DNA from: Polaribacter marinaquae
Lineage (GTDB): Bacteria > Bacteroidota > Bacteroidia > Flavobacteriales > Flavobacteriaceae
DNA: 64,000 nt
NCBI RefSeq assembly: GCF_038019025.1
Contig: NZ_CP150496.1
Location: 1,566,001 to 1,630,000, forward strand
Direction of reading: 5' to 3'
Shown here: piece by piece, positions 30,101 to 38,536 of the stretch
How positions within the stretch are numbered: position 1 is the stretch's first letter
Layout: every line of letters starts with the position of its first letter
Notes under the pieces: model-generated
Told to the model about the DNA's origin: nothing
The model's input: only the letters and a program-made list of their open reading frames with translations
Databases searched by the model: none
Position numbers and translations under genes: made by a program

Positions 30101-33100
30101 ACGGTAGTGATGCCAATGGTGCTAATACTGATAACGCTTTAATCGTTACTGGTGCTGACACAAATAACGATGGAACTCCGAATTCTTATCCAAACGGGGA
30201 TACTGATAACGACGGAATCTTAGATCATTTAGATTTAGATTCAGATAATGACGGTATCGCTGATGTTGTTGAAGCTGGTGGAACAGATACAAACGGTGAC
30301 GGTAAAGCTGATAACTTTACGGATGCTGATAATGATGGATTTAACGATGTTGTCGATGGTGATCCTACAAATGCTTTAGCTAACGGTAGTGATGCCAATG
30401 GTGCTAATACTGATAACGCTTTAATCGTTACTGGTGCTGACACAAATAACGATGGAACTCCGAATTCTTATCCAAACGGGGATACTGATAACGACGGAAT
30501 CTTAGATCATTTAGATTTAGATGCTGATAACGACGGTATCGCTGATGTTGTTGAAGCTGGTGGAACAGATACAAACGGTGACGGTAAAGCTGATAACTTT
30601 ACGGATGCTGATAATGATGGATTTAACGATGTTGTCGATGGTGATCCTACAAATGCTTTAGCTAACGGTAGTGATGCCAATGGTGCTAATACTGATAACG
30701 CTTTAATCGTTACTGGTGCTGACACAAATAACGATGGAACTCCGAATTCTTATCCAAACGGGGATACTGATAACGACGGAATCTTAGATCATTTAGATTT
30801 AGATTCAGATAATGACGGTATCGCTGATGTTGTTGAAGCTGGTGGAACAGATACAAACGGTGACGGTAAAGCTGATAACTTTACGGATGCTGATAATGAT
30901 GGATTTAACGATGTTGTCGATGGTGATCCTACAAATGCTTTAGCTAACGGTAGTGATGCCAATGGTGCTAATACTGATAACGCTTTAATCGTTACTGGTG
31001 CTGACACAAATAACGATGGAACTCCGAATTCTTATCCAAACGGGGATACTGATAACGACGGAATCTTAGATCATTTAGATTTAGATGCTGATAACGACGG
31101 TATCGCTGATGTTGTTGAAGCTGGTGGAACAGATACAAACGGTGACGGTAAAGCTGATAACTTTACGGATGCTGATAATGACGGATTTAATGATGTTGTG
31201 GATGGTGATCCTACAAATGCTTTAGCTAACGGTAGTGATGCCAATGGTGCTAATACTGATAACGCTTTAATCGTTACTGGTGATGACACAAATAACGATG
31301 GAACGCCGAATTCTTATCCAAACGGGGATACTGATAACGACGGTAAACTAGACTTTATTGATATCGATGCAGATAACGATGGTATACCAGATAATATAGA
31401 AGGTCAAACTTCAAGTGATTATGTAGCACCTAGTGGAATTGGTTCATCTATTACAGATGCTAACAACAATGGAGTTGACGATAATTATGAAGATGGTCAA
31501 ATAGGTTTAACTCCTGTAAATACTGATAGTAGTGTAGATAACATACCAGATTATTTAGATTCAGATTCTGATAATGACGGTATTTTAGATATTGTTGAAA
31601 ATGGAGATACAGATAATGTTTTATCTGGATCTGATATAGACAATGATGGTTTAGATGATAATTTTGATGATAACAATGATACTAGTATACAAGGTTCAAC
31701 TGTAAATGATGGTCTTGGTAACAGTGATAAAGTTACAAATATTACAAATCTAGAAAATGCTTACGGAGATGCAGATAACGATTTCCCTGGAGCTGGAGAT
31801 TTAGATTATAGAGATACATCAGACAGAGATAACGACGGTATCGCAGATAATATAGATATTGATGATGATAACGACGGTATTTTAGATCTTGTAGAAAATG
31901 GAAATAATGATGCTGATGGTGATGAAGATGGAGACGGAACACCTAATTACAGAGATACTACAGATAATGGAAATGCTGGTGATGGTTCTGTAACTAATTA
32001 TACTGACTCAAATTCTGATGGAATTCCTGATGTGTATGATTTTGATAATGACGGAATTGCAAATCACATAGATTTAGATGCTGATAATGATGGAATACCA
32101 GATAACATTGAAGGGCAATCTACTATAGATTACGTTGCTCCATCTGGAAATGATACTGACAACGATGGTTTAGATGACGCTTATGATGCAACACCAAATG
32201 GTAATGCAAATGGTTTAGGATCTTTAGGGTTAACTCCTGTAAATACAGATGCAAGTGCGGCTGTTGGCTCAGATACAACTCCAGATTATTTAGATCTTGA
32301 TTCAGACGGTGATGGTTTATTTGATGTTGTAGAATCTGGTGCTGGTTTACCAAATGACGGTAACGGAACATCAACAGGTACATTTGGTGCTAACGGATTA
32401 AATGATTTAGCTGAAACTGGAAATACAGATTTAGGTTATACAGATATCAACGGAGAGTACGACAATACACAAACAGATAATTTTGACGATAACGATCAAG
32501 ATGTTTTAACTGTTGGTGATGTAAATTATAGAGATATTACAGATGATGGAATTCCTATGATAACACAAGTATATCAATTTGAAGCAGAAAGATGGATTGA
32601 GATTACAAATATCCATCCAACAAAAAGTATTGCTGCTAACCTTATCAATATACAATTATATAAAGATAAAACTGGTGCACAAACTACTGCGCCAGATGTA
32701 ACCCACACAGTAACATCTGCATTAGCTCCAGGTCAATCGGTTATCTTTGGTAACTCTAACAATACGTTAACTAACATCAATAGTAATGCAATTGCTGTTA
32801 AAAACAACGATTTAACTGATATTAGTGGTGCTAATGATATTATTACATTATCAAAAGTAAATGGAGTTTCTTCTTACGAAAATAGATATGATATTATCGA
32901 ATCTTTTAATGATAAAACATCGTATGTAAGAATAGATGAAACGCTACAGCCTAATGTAAATTATACAGAAAGCGAATGGGTAGTTTTTGTAGATGATGCG
33001 TTAGATCCTTATAATTTCTTAATTGATTCTGCTGAGAGACATCCGCATGATCCGTTAATTTCGGAGATTGAAAGTTCGAACTCAGATGCAAATACCTTAT

Positions 33101-35310
33101 TAGGATTGCATAGAATAGAAAAAACAACAAGAACTGGTGGTAACTGGAATAATGGTTATCCTGATAGATCTAGATATGTTTCTGTTAATGAAAATTACGA
33201 ACATCAAAATGAAAGATTGAGTGCGCGTAAATTAGAGATATTAGGTTCTAATATTCTAGCAATAGATAATCAATTGTTAGTGGTAACTAATAATTTAAAT
33301 ATTACCACAAATGCAGAGATTCGATTGGTTGGAAAAAGTCAGTTTGTACAAACGCATACAGGAGTTGCCGATATTACAGGTAACGGAAAAATGTATGTCG
33401 AACAAAACTCTGAACTTGCAAATATTTATAGATACAATTACATGAGTTCTCCTGTAAGAACAGTCGATTTACAAACGTATTCTATAGAATCAGTTTTAAA
33501 AGACGGTACAAACCCGGTTAGTTTTGCAGGTATTGTTGGTCAAGGAGCATCAAACATTGCAAGAGATATTAATTTTGTAGGCGGTTATGATGGTAGTACA
33601 GGTACACCAATAAATATTGCAGATTACTGGATTTATACTTTTGCTAGTACAAGAGGACAAAGATCTAATTATGAACACAAGTATAAGTCAGGAACAATAG
33701 CGCCAACAGATGGTTATATTTTTAAAGGACCAGAAGTAGCACAAAACTATACTTTTGTTGGTAATCCTAATGATGGAGAATTAACTACAGCAGTTGGAGG
33801 AAGTGACTCTTATTTAATAGGAAACCCATTTCCGTCTGCTATGAATGCTTTAAAATTCATTAAAGACAATATCAATTCTATCGATGGTAGTTTATACTTC
33901 TGGGATCATGTAGGCGAAGAAAACACTAATTCTGAAACTAGCGGACATAATTACCAAGGTTATGTTGGTGGTTACTCTACAATTAATCTTTCTATGGCTG
34001 TAGCTAGTTTAGGTAAACCTGCTGTTGGTGCGTTTAGCATTACCTTAGAAGCTGAACAAGCGACAACTAATACTTCTTCAATTACAGACCAATCAAGAGA
34101 GGTTGTAAGATTGAATACAAGTATAGAATTTTTAGAATTTAATAGAATTACAAGAGCTACAGATGAAATAAATATTAATTACAAATCTGCTACAGGTAAG
34201 ACTTTAGTTTTCCTTAAAGACAATGTAGAAGTTGGTACTTATGATTTACCTGCAACATCAGGTTATGAAACATTTACTATTAACGATTGTGTTATTGTTG
34301 GTTCTACTATAAGATTTGAATCTTTAGATTCTAAAACAATTGATATTGACTTTATAGAAATGAATGACGATGATGGAGATGTTTCCTGTGCACCATCAAG
34401 TGGTACAGATAGTAGTTTGTTTAAAACTCCTGGAACTTACATTCCTATCGGTCAAGGATTCTTTATTGGAGGTGATTCTGACGGTGGACCAATCGTGTTT
34501 AACAACAGTCAAAGACAATATGTTACAGAAGATAGTGGGAATGCTGTATTCTTTAAATCTACAAGAAAAAAGGTTGTAGAACAAGATAATGGTGACTTTA
34601 ACACATTGCCTTTATTAAAAATAGGAATGGACTTTGTTAGCGAAGATAGAGAGCCATTACACAGACAAATTGGTGTGTCTTTTAGCCCGAACAATACTTT
34701 TGAATTTGAAAAAGGTTTTGATAGTCCTATAAACGATTTAGGTGCAACGGATGTTTATTGGAAATTTGAAAATAGTGACAACAAGTATGTTATTGCAGGA
34801 ATTCAAAGTGTTTCAAATTCTTTAGAGATTCCTTTTGAAATAATAATGGATTATAAAGGTGCTGTTATTTTAAATTTAGATGATATCAAAAAGGTAAACA
34901 ACACTATTTTTGTAAAAGATAAATTGAATAACAAAACATACGACATTACAAATAACGAAGTTGTTTTACAATTAGATAAAGGAGAGTATTTAAATAGATT
35001 CTCGATAGTATTTAGTCAAGACACTGTGTTAAGTGTTGATGATGCAAATCTAGAGAATCCAATAAATGATTTAATAACTACTTTCTTAGACAAAACTACT
35101 AAAGAGTTAGTAATTGATAATAAAAACAATTTAAACATCGAAAACGTAGTATTATTTAACCTTTTAGGTCAAAAAACAAACAGTTGGAACATTGATTCTA
35201 CTGATAGTGAAAACAGACTTAAAGTTAAGAATATAGCTAACGGAGTATATATTGTAAACATTAAAACTGAAAAAGGTGTTATCAGTAAAAAGGTTTTGTA
35301 TAACAAATAG
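24130..35310 (+). CDS. Giant secreted calcium-binding-repeat protein with T9SS type A sorting domain
   Basis: The 3726-residue product has a long signal peptide ending near residue 40 (NSSNVLAQ). It is built largely of acidic DxDxDG-type thrombospondin type-3-like repeats (for example LDLDSDNDGIADVVEAGG) that should bind calcium. A PA14-like domain sits near 836-977 (FYLNSDDGSKLFIDG). A 94-residue repeat array occupies about 1476-2409. A lamin-tail-like domain lies near 2815-2960, and a carbohydrate-binding-like segment near 3310-3400 (LEAEQATTNT onward). The C-terminus (VVLFNLLGQKTNSW ... GVYIVNIKTEKGVISKKV) is a type A T9SS sorting domain. The protein is therefore probably exported by the type IX machine and surface-anchored or released. 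An adhesin or matrix role is inferred. It is monocistronic with a strong terminator. Confidence 0.92.
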   Translation: MLTYVKKAKIFGGILRFKLHTTLVLFTLIGILNSSNVLAQSSIDWSTANWPQGSTSGTVNLTTPAGFKQESVTINITRNTADGNFYSSAATGTFPKIDLASGGLFGGVDDLGVAFDPADTGRANANSPVRITLNFSQNITNLRFGISDIDHSNGRVDRVTVTSNAGSPNSITIVDPPNTTVTSTTINSAQSSTASADSNNNDNGSIIVDFGSKSVRTVTIVYTDNNNSSGPRGTGFLGNFTLTTANIIDAVNDSATTTYGIGGTAVNNVLSNDILKTVAPTLSTVNLTQVSTTNSNISLNTSTGEVNVSPNTPVGTYTLVYQICEKASTSNCDTASVTITVTPPDNDNDGIADDVDLDDDNDGILDTDEGYTCPSSNYVNLGQSFTNANTNTNGGTNSGTVLNTYSFNDANATLSYEVTNGATWSSGVASAGPTTGVDGNYVNVQSKDTNFPYGSNYQNNASSIKVAVYTLTFNKPVYNLELKWSGLDNQDRVDFIGSLDGTNVPLVVNNNTLPNNTFLIENQSVYSIANAGNAPNNGVIVSTAQPINKITFVTGKYNGNAGNVTMQLYELKYCLAPDTDGDGIADYLDLDSDNDGITDVIESGGTDTNRDGQADGNVGTSGSTNGVPSSAGTGNTPANSDSDTLPNHLDIDADNDGIPDNIEGQTSNGYIAPSGIANNITDTNNNGVDDNYESGAIIGFDPENTDGIDNPDYLDLDSDNDGITDIRENGNDKNSLTGSDSDNDGLDNAFDDNDDSSISGATVNDGLNSGNKVTDINSLENAYGDNDDNFNPGDGDLDYRDFKDSDKDGIVDSDDLDDDNDGILDTVEIASCVGSLNYEFYDSVPSGNTVDNIPTTGATATGTVTNFDVTALQEMVTPSDNQTYSIRYSGYINIPSTTNYTFYLNSDDGSKLFIDGNQVVDYDGLHGAGGLVTGDNIPLKEGLHEITVLFFENTGAHSLDVEYSSSTISRRNLPFSILSPNCDTDGDGISNHLDIDADNDGIPDNIEGQTSNDYVAPSGIGTSITDSNNNGVDDNYENGQVGLTPVNTDASNDSIPDYLDLDSDNDGIDDVLENGDTDNGASGNDTDGDGLDDNFDDNNDSNTEGSTVNDGLGSGNKVTNAATLDTAYGDQDNDFPGSGDLDYRDKNDIDNDGVADLFDLDNDNDGIPDVDEMDCSGNNLGNSAPLLGAFRDNIFWLNWDGDFTNGINLGDSKTFTMPDGSTITATVVSASAKNGLTTDFVPVDMAAWDANPNPHLKQYYDTTPDNEVIYNPSGKPSSEIDFTIRFTGLNNNIVFTPNLVVADGESTDEITEKAQYYTSGTNWELLDNIPNTFTNSSINAKEAFLEGNDTGSGGNGFYVLKSNKANTIRVVLKNTVNGSSQGVAFGIFLDCLPIDSDNDGIPNHLDLDSDNDGIPDIVEAGGTDTNGDGKVDNINANGTLINDANNNGLDDLYDVDNGGNTIPNLDSDGDGVPNTQDLDSDNDGIADIVEAGGTDTNGDGKADNFVDTDNDGFNDVVDGDVGQDGTSENTDNALIVTGADTNNDGTPNSYPNGDTDNDGILDHLDLDADNDGIADVVEAGGTDTNGDGKADNFTDADNDGFNDVVDGDPTNALANGSDANGANTDNALIVTGADTNNDGTPNSYPNGDTDNDGILDHLDLDADNDGIADVVEAGGTDTNGDGKADNFTDADNDGFNDVVDGDPTNALANGSDANGANTDNALIVTGADTNNDGTPNSYPNGDTDNDGILDHLDLDSDNDGIADVVEAGGTDTNGDGKADNFTDADNDGFNDVVDGDPTNALANGSDANGANTDNALIVTGADTNNDGTPNSYPNGDTDNDGILDHLDLDSDNDGIADVVEAGGTDTNGDGKADNFTDADNDGFNDVVDGDPTNALANGSDANGANTDNALIVTGADTNNDGTPNSYPNGDTDNDGILDHLDLDADNDGIADVVEAGGTDTNGDGKADNFTDADNDGFNDVVDGDPTNALANGSDANGANTDNALIVTGADTNNDGTPNSYPNGDTDNDGILDHLDLDSDNDGIADVVEAGGTDTNGDGKADNFTDADNDGFNDVVDGDPTNALANGSDANGANTDNALIVTGADTNNDGTPNSYPNGDTDNDGILDHLDLDADNDGIADVVEAGGTDTNGDGKADNFTDADNDGFNDVVDGDPTNALANGSDANGANTDNALIVTGADTNNDGTPNSYPNGDTDNDGILDHLDLDSDNDGIADVVEAGGTDTNGDGKADNFTDADNDGFNDVVDGDPTNALANGSDANGANTDNALIVTGADTNNDGTPNSYPNGDTDNDGILDHLDLDADNDGIADVVEAGGTDTNGDGKADNFTDADNDGFNDVVDGDPTNALANGSDANGANTDNALIVTGDDTNNDGTPNSYPNGDTDNDGKLDFIDIDADNDGIPDNIEGQTSSDYVAPSGIGSSITDANNNGVDDNYEDGQIGLTPVNTDSSVDNIPDYLDSDSDNDGILDIVENGDTDNVLSGSDIDNDGLDDNFDDNNDTSIQGSTVNDGLGNSDKVTNITNLENAYGDADNDFPGAGDLDYRDTSDRDNDGIADNIDIDDDNDGILDLVENGNNDADGDEDGDGTPNYRDTTDNGNAGDGSVTNYTDSNSDGIPDVYDFDNDGIANHIDLDADNDGIPDNIEGQSTIDYVAPSGNDTDNDGLDDAYDATPNGNANGLGSLGLTPVNTDASAAVGSDTTPDYLDLDSDGDGLFDVVESGAGLPNDGNGTSTGTFGANGLNDLAETGNTDLGYTDINGEYDNTQTDNFDDNDQDVLTVGDVNYRDITDDGIPMITQVYQFEAERWIEITNIHPTKSIAANLINIQLYKDKTGAQTTAPDVTHTVTSALAPGQSVIFGNSNNTLTNINSNAIAVKNNDLTDISGANDIITLSKVNGVSSYENRYDIIESFNDKTSYVRIDETLQPNVNYTESEWVVFVDDALDPYNFLIDSAERHPHDPLISEIESSNSDANTLLGLHRIEKTTRTGGNWNNGYPDRSRYVSVNENYEHQNERLSARKLEILGSNILAIDNQLLVVTNNLNITTNAEIRLVGKSQFVQTHTGVADITGNGKMYVEQNSELANIYRYNYMSSPVRTVDLQTYSIESVLKDGTNPVSFAGIVGQGASNIARDINFVGGYDGSTGTPINIADYWIYTFASTRGQRSNYEHKYKSGTIAPTDGYIFKGPEVAQNYTFVGNPNDGELTTAVGGSDSYLIGNPFPSAMNALKFIKDNINSIDGSLYFWDHVGEENTNSETSGHNYQGYVGGYSTINLSMAVASLGKPAVGAFSITLEAEQATTNTSSITDQSREVVRLNTSIEFLEFNRITRATDEININYKSATGKTLVFLKDNVEVGTYDLPATSGYETFTINDCVIVGSTIRFESLDSKTIDIDFIEMNDDDGDVSCAPSSGTDSSLFKTPGTYIPIGQGFFIGGDSDGGPIVFNNSQRQYVTEDSGNAVFFKSTRKKVVEQDNGDFNTLPLLKIGMDFVSEDREPLHRQIGVSFSPNNTFEFEKGFDSPINDLGATDVYWKFENSDNKYVIAGIQSVSNSLEIPFEIIMDYKGAVILNLDDIKKVNNTIFVKDKLNNKTYDITNNEVVLQLDKGEYLNRFSIVFSQDTVLSVDDANLENPINDLITTFLDKTTKELVIDNKNNLNIENVVLFNLLGQKTNSWNIDSTDSENRLKVKNIANGVYIVNIKTEKGVISKKVLYNK
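28555..31356 (+). repeat. 282-bp near-perfect tandem coding repeat array
   Basis: Units of 282 bases (94 codons) start at 28819, 29101, 29383, 29665, 29947, 30229, 30511, 30793 and 31075; the last diverges at its 3' end. A shorter, more diverged 88-codon unit precedes them from 28555. Copies are almost identical at the DNA level, including silent positions. They differ mainly in a block encoding LDLDAD or LDLDSD, giving the order A A S S A S A S A. Each unit carries several DxDxDG calcium loops. Copy number in an assembly should be treated with care. Confidence 0.95.
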
Positions 35311-35330
35311 TTATAGAAATACATAAAAAT

Positions 35331-35367
35331 AAAAAAGCCCAAACTTATAAAAGTTTGGGCTTTTTTT
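35331..35367. terminator. Bidirectional terminator after the giant gene and yqeY
   Basis: Perfect hairpin AAAAAAGCCCAAACTT / AAGTTTGGGCTTTTTT with a 4-base loop, between convergent genes. Confidence 0.92.
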
Positions 35368-35380
35368 ATTCTTTAAAAAA

Positions 35381-35833
35381 TTACTTCATCAAATGCTTTC
35401 TTACTAAGGTCGAAATAATTTTACCATCTGCTTGTCCTGCTAATTCTTCTTGCATAACCGCCATAACTTTACCCATATCTTGCATCCCAGAGGCGTTTAA
35501 ATCATCTATAGTAGCAATAACTACTCCTTCAATTTCTTCTTCTGATAAAGCTTCAGGTAAAAACTGTTCTAATACAGCCAATTCTGCAAGTTCTGGTGCC
35601 GCTAGGTCTTCTCTACCCTGCTTAATAAAAATAGCAGCACTATCTTTACGTTGTTTAACTTGCTTCTGAATAATTTTTATTTCTTGCTCTTCTGATAATT
35701 CTACTTGAACAACAGATTCTGTTTTTGCTAATAAAAACGCCGATTTAACTGCTCTTAAAGCCTGTAAAGCAACAGTATCTTTTGCTTTCATTGCTTCTTT
35801 CATTTTATTCATTACTTCTTTTTGCAAACTCAT
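35381..35833 (-). CDS. GatB/YqeY domain protein
   Basis: The 150-residue helical protein starts MSLQKEVMNKMKEAMKAKD and contains LRAVKSAFLLAKTE and FLPEALSEEEIE, standard for the YqeY family. The family resembles the tRNA-binding tail of the GatB amidotransferase subunit, but its own function is poorly defined; a link to tRNA is assumed from homology. It is the last gene of a minus-strand group, 18 bases after the retropepsin-like gene. Confidence 0.93.
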   Translation of the reverse strand: MSLQKEVMNKMKEAMKAKDTVALQALRAVKSAFLLAKTESVVQVELSEEQEIKIIQKQVKQRKDSAAIFIKQGREDLAAPELAELAVLEQFLPEALSEEEIEGVVIATIDDLNASGMQDMGKVMAVMQEELAGQADGKIISTLVRKHLMK

Positions 35834-35851
35834 ATTTACTTTATTAAATTA

Positions 35852-36301
35852 TTATTTTTTTGTCTTTTTTAAATATAAAACATTTTTGTTGTAGTCTATA
35901 AAGGCTTTACCTTTCTGTAAAATATCTGCACCTATAATTCCATCAACTTCATCTGCATTATGCTGTTTAAGAGCAGTATTAACATGCGACAAGTCAAATA
36001 AAACAAGGTGTAATTGATTTGTTTTCCAACTACCAATTTTTAAATTATTATTTTCAGACATCTGAGTATCCATATCAATAGCTCCTGCACCCGCTGCTTT
36101 TGTTTCACTTTCTTCTGCAATTAACTTAAAATTAGAGATGGCATTTAAACCAACACAAGAATTAGATGCACCAGTATCTAATATAAATCGGCCTTTAACA
36201 CCATTTATTTTAGCTTTTAATTCTAAATGATTAGTAGCTAAGGTTTTTAGTTTAACCTTTACGTATTTCTTTTTTTTTAATATTTTTTCTAATTTCTTCA
36301 T
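35852..36301 (-). CDS. Retropepsin-like aspartic protease
   Basis: The 149-residue protein carries the aspartic-protease motif FILDTGASNSCVG (catalytic Asp42 in DTGAS) and the later hydrophobic-hydrophobic-Gly stretch VDGIIGADIL. That is the one-domain pattern of retroviral-type pepsins, which work as dimers. There is no signal peptide, and the N-terminus is very lysine-rich (LEKILKKKKYVKVKLK), so it is probably cytoplasmic or loosely membrane-bound. Substrates are unknown. It lies between the alpha/beta hydrolase and yqeY on the same strand. Confidence 0.85.
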   Translation of the reverse strand: MKKLEKILKKKKYVKVKLKTLATNHLELKAKINGVKGRFILDTGASNSCVGLNAISNFKLIAEESETKAAGAGAIDMDTQMSENNNLKIGSWKTNQLHLVLFDLSHVNTALKQHNADEVDGIIGADILQKGKAFIDYNKNVLYLKKTKK

Positions 36302-36347
36302 AAAATAATATCAGAAATCAAAAATACGATTTAAAACAATTATAAAA

Positions 36348-37139
36348 TTAATACGATAAAATTTCTTTCATTTTGTGTTTATAAATATCAGACTCTTTAA
36401 TATTATGGTGCGTCCCACCATCAATAATAAAACAACTATTTTGTTTAGAAATATGTAGATTAATTAGTGCTATTGAATCTTTATAAGAAGTAGTAACGTC
36501 TCTATTACCATGAAATATTATAATTGGTGATTTTACCTTAATAATATCATTATCTGTTCTAAATTTATATTTAACTAAAAAAAGCGGAATAAATTTAGAA
36601 TAGTTATGTATTGCTTTGGCTAAATTAAAAAACGGAGCTTCTAAAATTAAAATTTTTGGTTGGTTATGGCTTGCGATATGTGTTGCAAAAGTTCCTCCTA
36701 AAGAAAAACCATACACAATAATATTATTTTCTTTAAACAGATTTTTTAAATGATTATAAACACAAAGAGCATCTTTATACATTCCGTTTTCATTAAAATC
36801 ACCGGTGCTTTTACCATAATTTCTATAGTCGAATACTAAAACTTCGTAATTGTTATCTAGAAAAAATTGCACTCTTTTACCCCAAGTAGATAAATTACCT
36901 TTATTTCCGTGGCAGAATAAAATTACTCCTTTAGGTTTTTCTAATTTAAAATGAATTGCATTGATTTCATTGTCTTCAGAAGTTTTGATAAAAACTTCTT
37001 CAAAAGTATTTTCAAAATTAAAATTGTAATTTCTATCTAATTTTTCTCCATTCTTGAATATAAATTTCTCCTGATTAAAGTATAAAACAAGAAAATAGAT
37101 GATAATGAAAAATGGTAAAGAAAAATACAACACAATCAT
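36348..37139 (-). CDS. Membrane-anchored alpha/beta hydrolase
   Basis: The 263-residue protein has an N-terminal hydrophobic anchor (residues 2-21). It then has an alpha/beta hydrolase core of the BEM46/ABHD13 type: oxyanion region LFCHGNKGN (75-83), DYRNYGKSTGDF, nucleophile Ser146 in GFSLGGT, likely acid Asp214 in HGNRD and His244 or His245 in GGTHHN. A serine ester- or peptide-hydrolysing activity is expected; the substrate is unknown. The gene follows the terminator of the nqr operon, so it probably has its own promoter. Confidence 0.88.
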   Translation of the reverse strand: MIVLYFSLPFFIIIYFLVLYFNQEKFIFKNGEKLDRNYNFNFENTFEEVFIKTSEDNEINAIHFKLEKPKGVILFCHGNKGNLSTWGKRVQFFLDNNYEVLVFDYRNYGKSTGDFNENGMYKDALCVYNHLKNLFKENNIIVYGFSLGGTFATHIASHNQPKILILEAPFFNLAKAIHNYSKFIPLFLVKYKFRTDNDIIKVKSPIIIFHGNRDVTTSYKDSIALINLHISKQNSCFIIDGGTHHNIKESDIYKHKMKEILSY

Positions 37140-37172
37140 AAATAGATAAAGTTTCTACAAAATTAAAGCAAT

Positions 37173-37206
37173 AAAAAAACCGATACAATTAGTATCGGTT
37201 TTTTTA
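37173..37206 (-). terminator. Terminator of the nqr operon
   Basis: Hairpin AAAAAACCGATAC / GTATCGGTTTTTT with a 5-base loop (AATTA), 15 bases after the nqrF stop codon, with T runs on both strands. Confidence 0.9.
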
Positions 37207-37221
37207 TAAAGTAATTGAGGT

Positions 37222-38532
37222 TTATCCTCCAAAATCATCAAAACGAATATTCTCGTCTGCAAGACCAAAATCTTCACCCATTTTCTGAACCGCTTTGTTC
37301 ATCAATGGAGGTCCACAGAAATATAATTCTAAATCTTCTGGTGCATCGTGGTGATTTAAGTAATTATCGATAACACAATTGTGAATGAAACCAACAAAAC
37401 CGTCTCCAGATTCATCATGAATGTCTTTTTTAACTTTCCAGTTATCTGCCTCTAAAGGATCTGATAAAGCTATATAAAATTTAAAGTTTGGAAAATCTTT
37501 TTCTAAAGCTCTAAAATGTTCGATATAGAATAATTCTGCTTTAGAACGACCACCGTACCAATATGTAACTTTTCTACCTGTTTTTAAAGTTCTGAATAAA
37601 TGATATAAGTGAGAACGCATTGGTGCCATACCTGCACCACCACCAACATATAACATTTCTGCATCAGATTCGTTAATGAAGAATTCTCCGTAAGGTCCAG
37701 AGATCACACATTTATCACCTTTCTTTAAGTTAAAAATATAAGATGATGCTACTCCTGGATTTACATCCATCCATCCGCCTTTAGCTCTATCAAAAGGAGG
37801 TGTTGCAATACGAACATTTAACATAATTTCTCTACCTTCTGCTGGGTAAGAAGCCATAGAATAAGCTCTTTCAACAGTTTCAGTATTTTTCATTACTAAC
37901 GGACGTAATTTGAACTTGTTCCACTCTGCTTCGAACTTATCTGGTGTTTCATGTTCTTCTGGGTGAGCTGTAATATCCATATCTGCATATTTAATCTCAC
38001 AAGGTGGAATTTCAATTTGAATATAACCTCCGGCCTTGTAACCCATATCTTCTGGAATTTCAACAACAAATTCCTTGATAAAAGAAGCTACGTTGTAATT
38101 TCTTACAACTACAGCATCCCATTTCTTAATTCCGAAAATTTCTTCTGGAATTGAAATATTCATGTCTTGTTTCACTTTAACTTGACAAGCTAAACGTGCT
38201 CCTTCTTTTAATTCTTTTCTAGAAAAATGAGGTAATTCTGTTGGTAAAGCTTCTCCACCACCAGAGTTTACATGACATTCACATTGAATACACGTACCAC
38301 CACCACCACAAGCAGATGGTAAAAAGATTTTATTACTACCTAAAGTCGATAATAAAGAATCTCCAGATGCTACTTCAATTTCTCTTTCACCATTAATCAT
38401 AATCTTTACAGGACCAGATGGTGATAATTTTTGTTTTACAAATAGTAGTAATGCTACTAATACTAAAGTTAATAGTAAAAAAGCTGCTACTGTTGCAATA
38501 ATGGTTCCTGTTGTACCTGCTGCTAATATCAT
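37222..38532 (-). CDS. nqrF: Na+-translocating NADH:quinone reductase subunit F
   Basis: Entry subunit of the sodium pump: it takes hydride from NADH through FAD to a 2Fe-2S cluster. The 436-residue product has an N-terminal membrane helix (about 8-32). A ferredoxin domain follows with Cys75, Cys81, Cys84 and Cys116 (SACGGGGTCIQC, LACQV). A FAD/NAD reductase domain comes next (RAYSMASYP for FAD, GGAGMAPMRSH for NAD), ending IRFDDFGG. It is the last gene of nqrABCDEF, starting 4 bases after nqrE ends, and is followed by a terminator. Confidence 0.98.
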   Translation of the reverse strand: MILAAGTTGTIIATVAAFLLLTLVLVALLLFVKQKLSPSGPVKIMINGEREIEVASGDSLLSTLGSNKIFLPSACGGGGTCIQCECHVNSGGGEALPTELPHFSRKELKEGARLACQVKVKQDMNISIPEEIFGIKKWDAVVVRNYNVASFIKEFVVEIPEDMGYKAGGYIQIEIPPCEIKYADMDITAHPEEHETPDKFEAEWNKFKLRPLVMKNTETVERAYSMASYPAEGREIMLNVRIATPPFDRAKGGWMDVNPGVASSYIFNLKKGDKCVISGPYGEFFINESDAEMLYVGGGAGMAPMRSHLYHLFRTLKTGRKVTYWYGGRSKAELFYIEHFRALEKDFPNFKFYIALSDPLEADNWKVKKDIHDESGDGFVGFIHNCVIDNYLNHHDAPEDLELYFCGPPLMNKAVQKMGEDFGLADENIRFDDFGG

Positions 38533-38536
38533 GCTA

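Noticed and set aside
28815..31289. Series of identical minus-strand frames of 72 codons, spaced 282 bp
   Set aside because: They are mirror frames of the tandem repeat in the giant plus-strand gene; the repeated period alone explains them, and they have no start signals of their own.
28555..31356. Regularly spaced repeats that might suggest a CRISPR array
   Set aside because: The repeat unit is 282 bp, fully coding, without short repeat/unique-spacer alternation and with no cas genes nearby.
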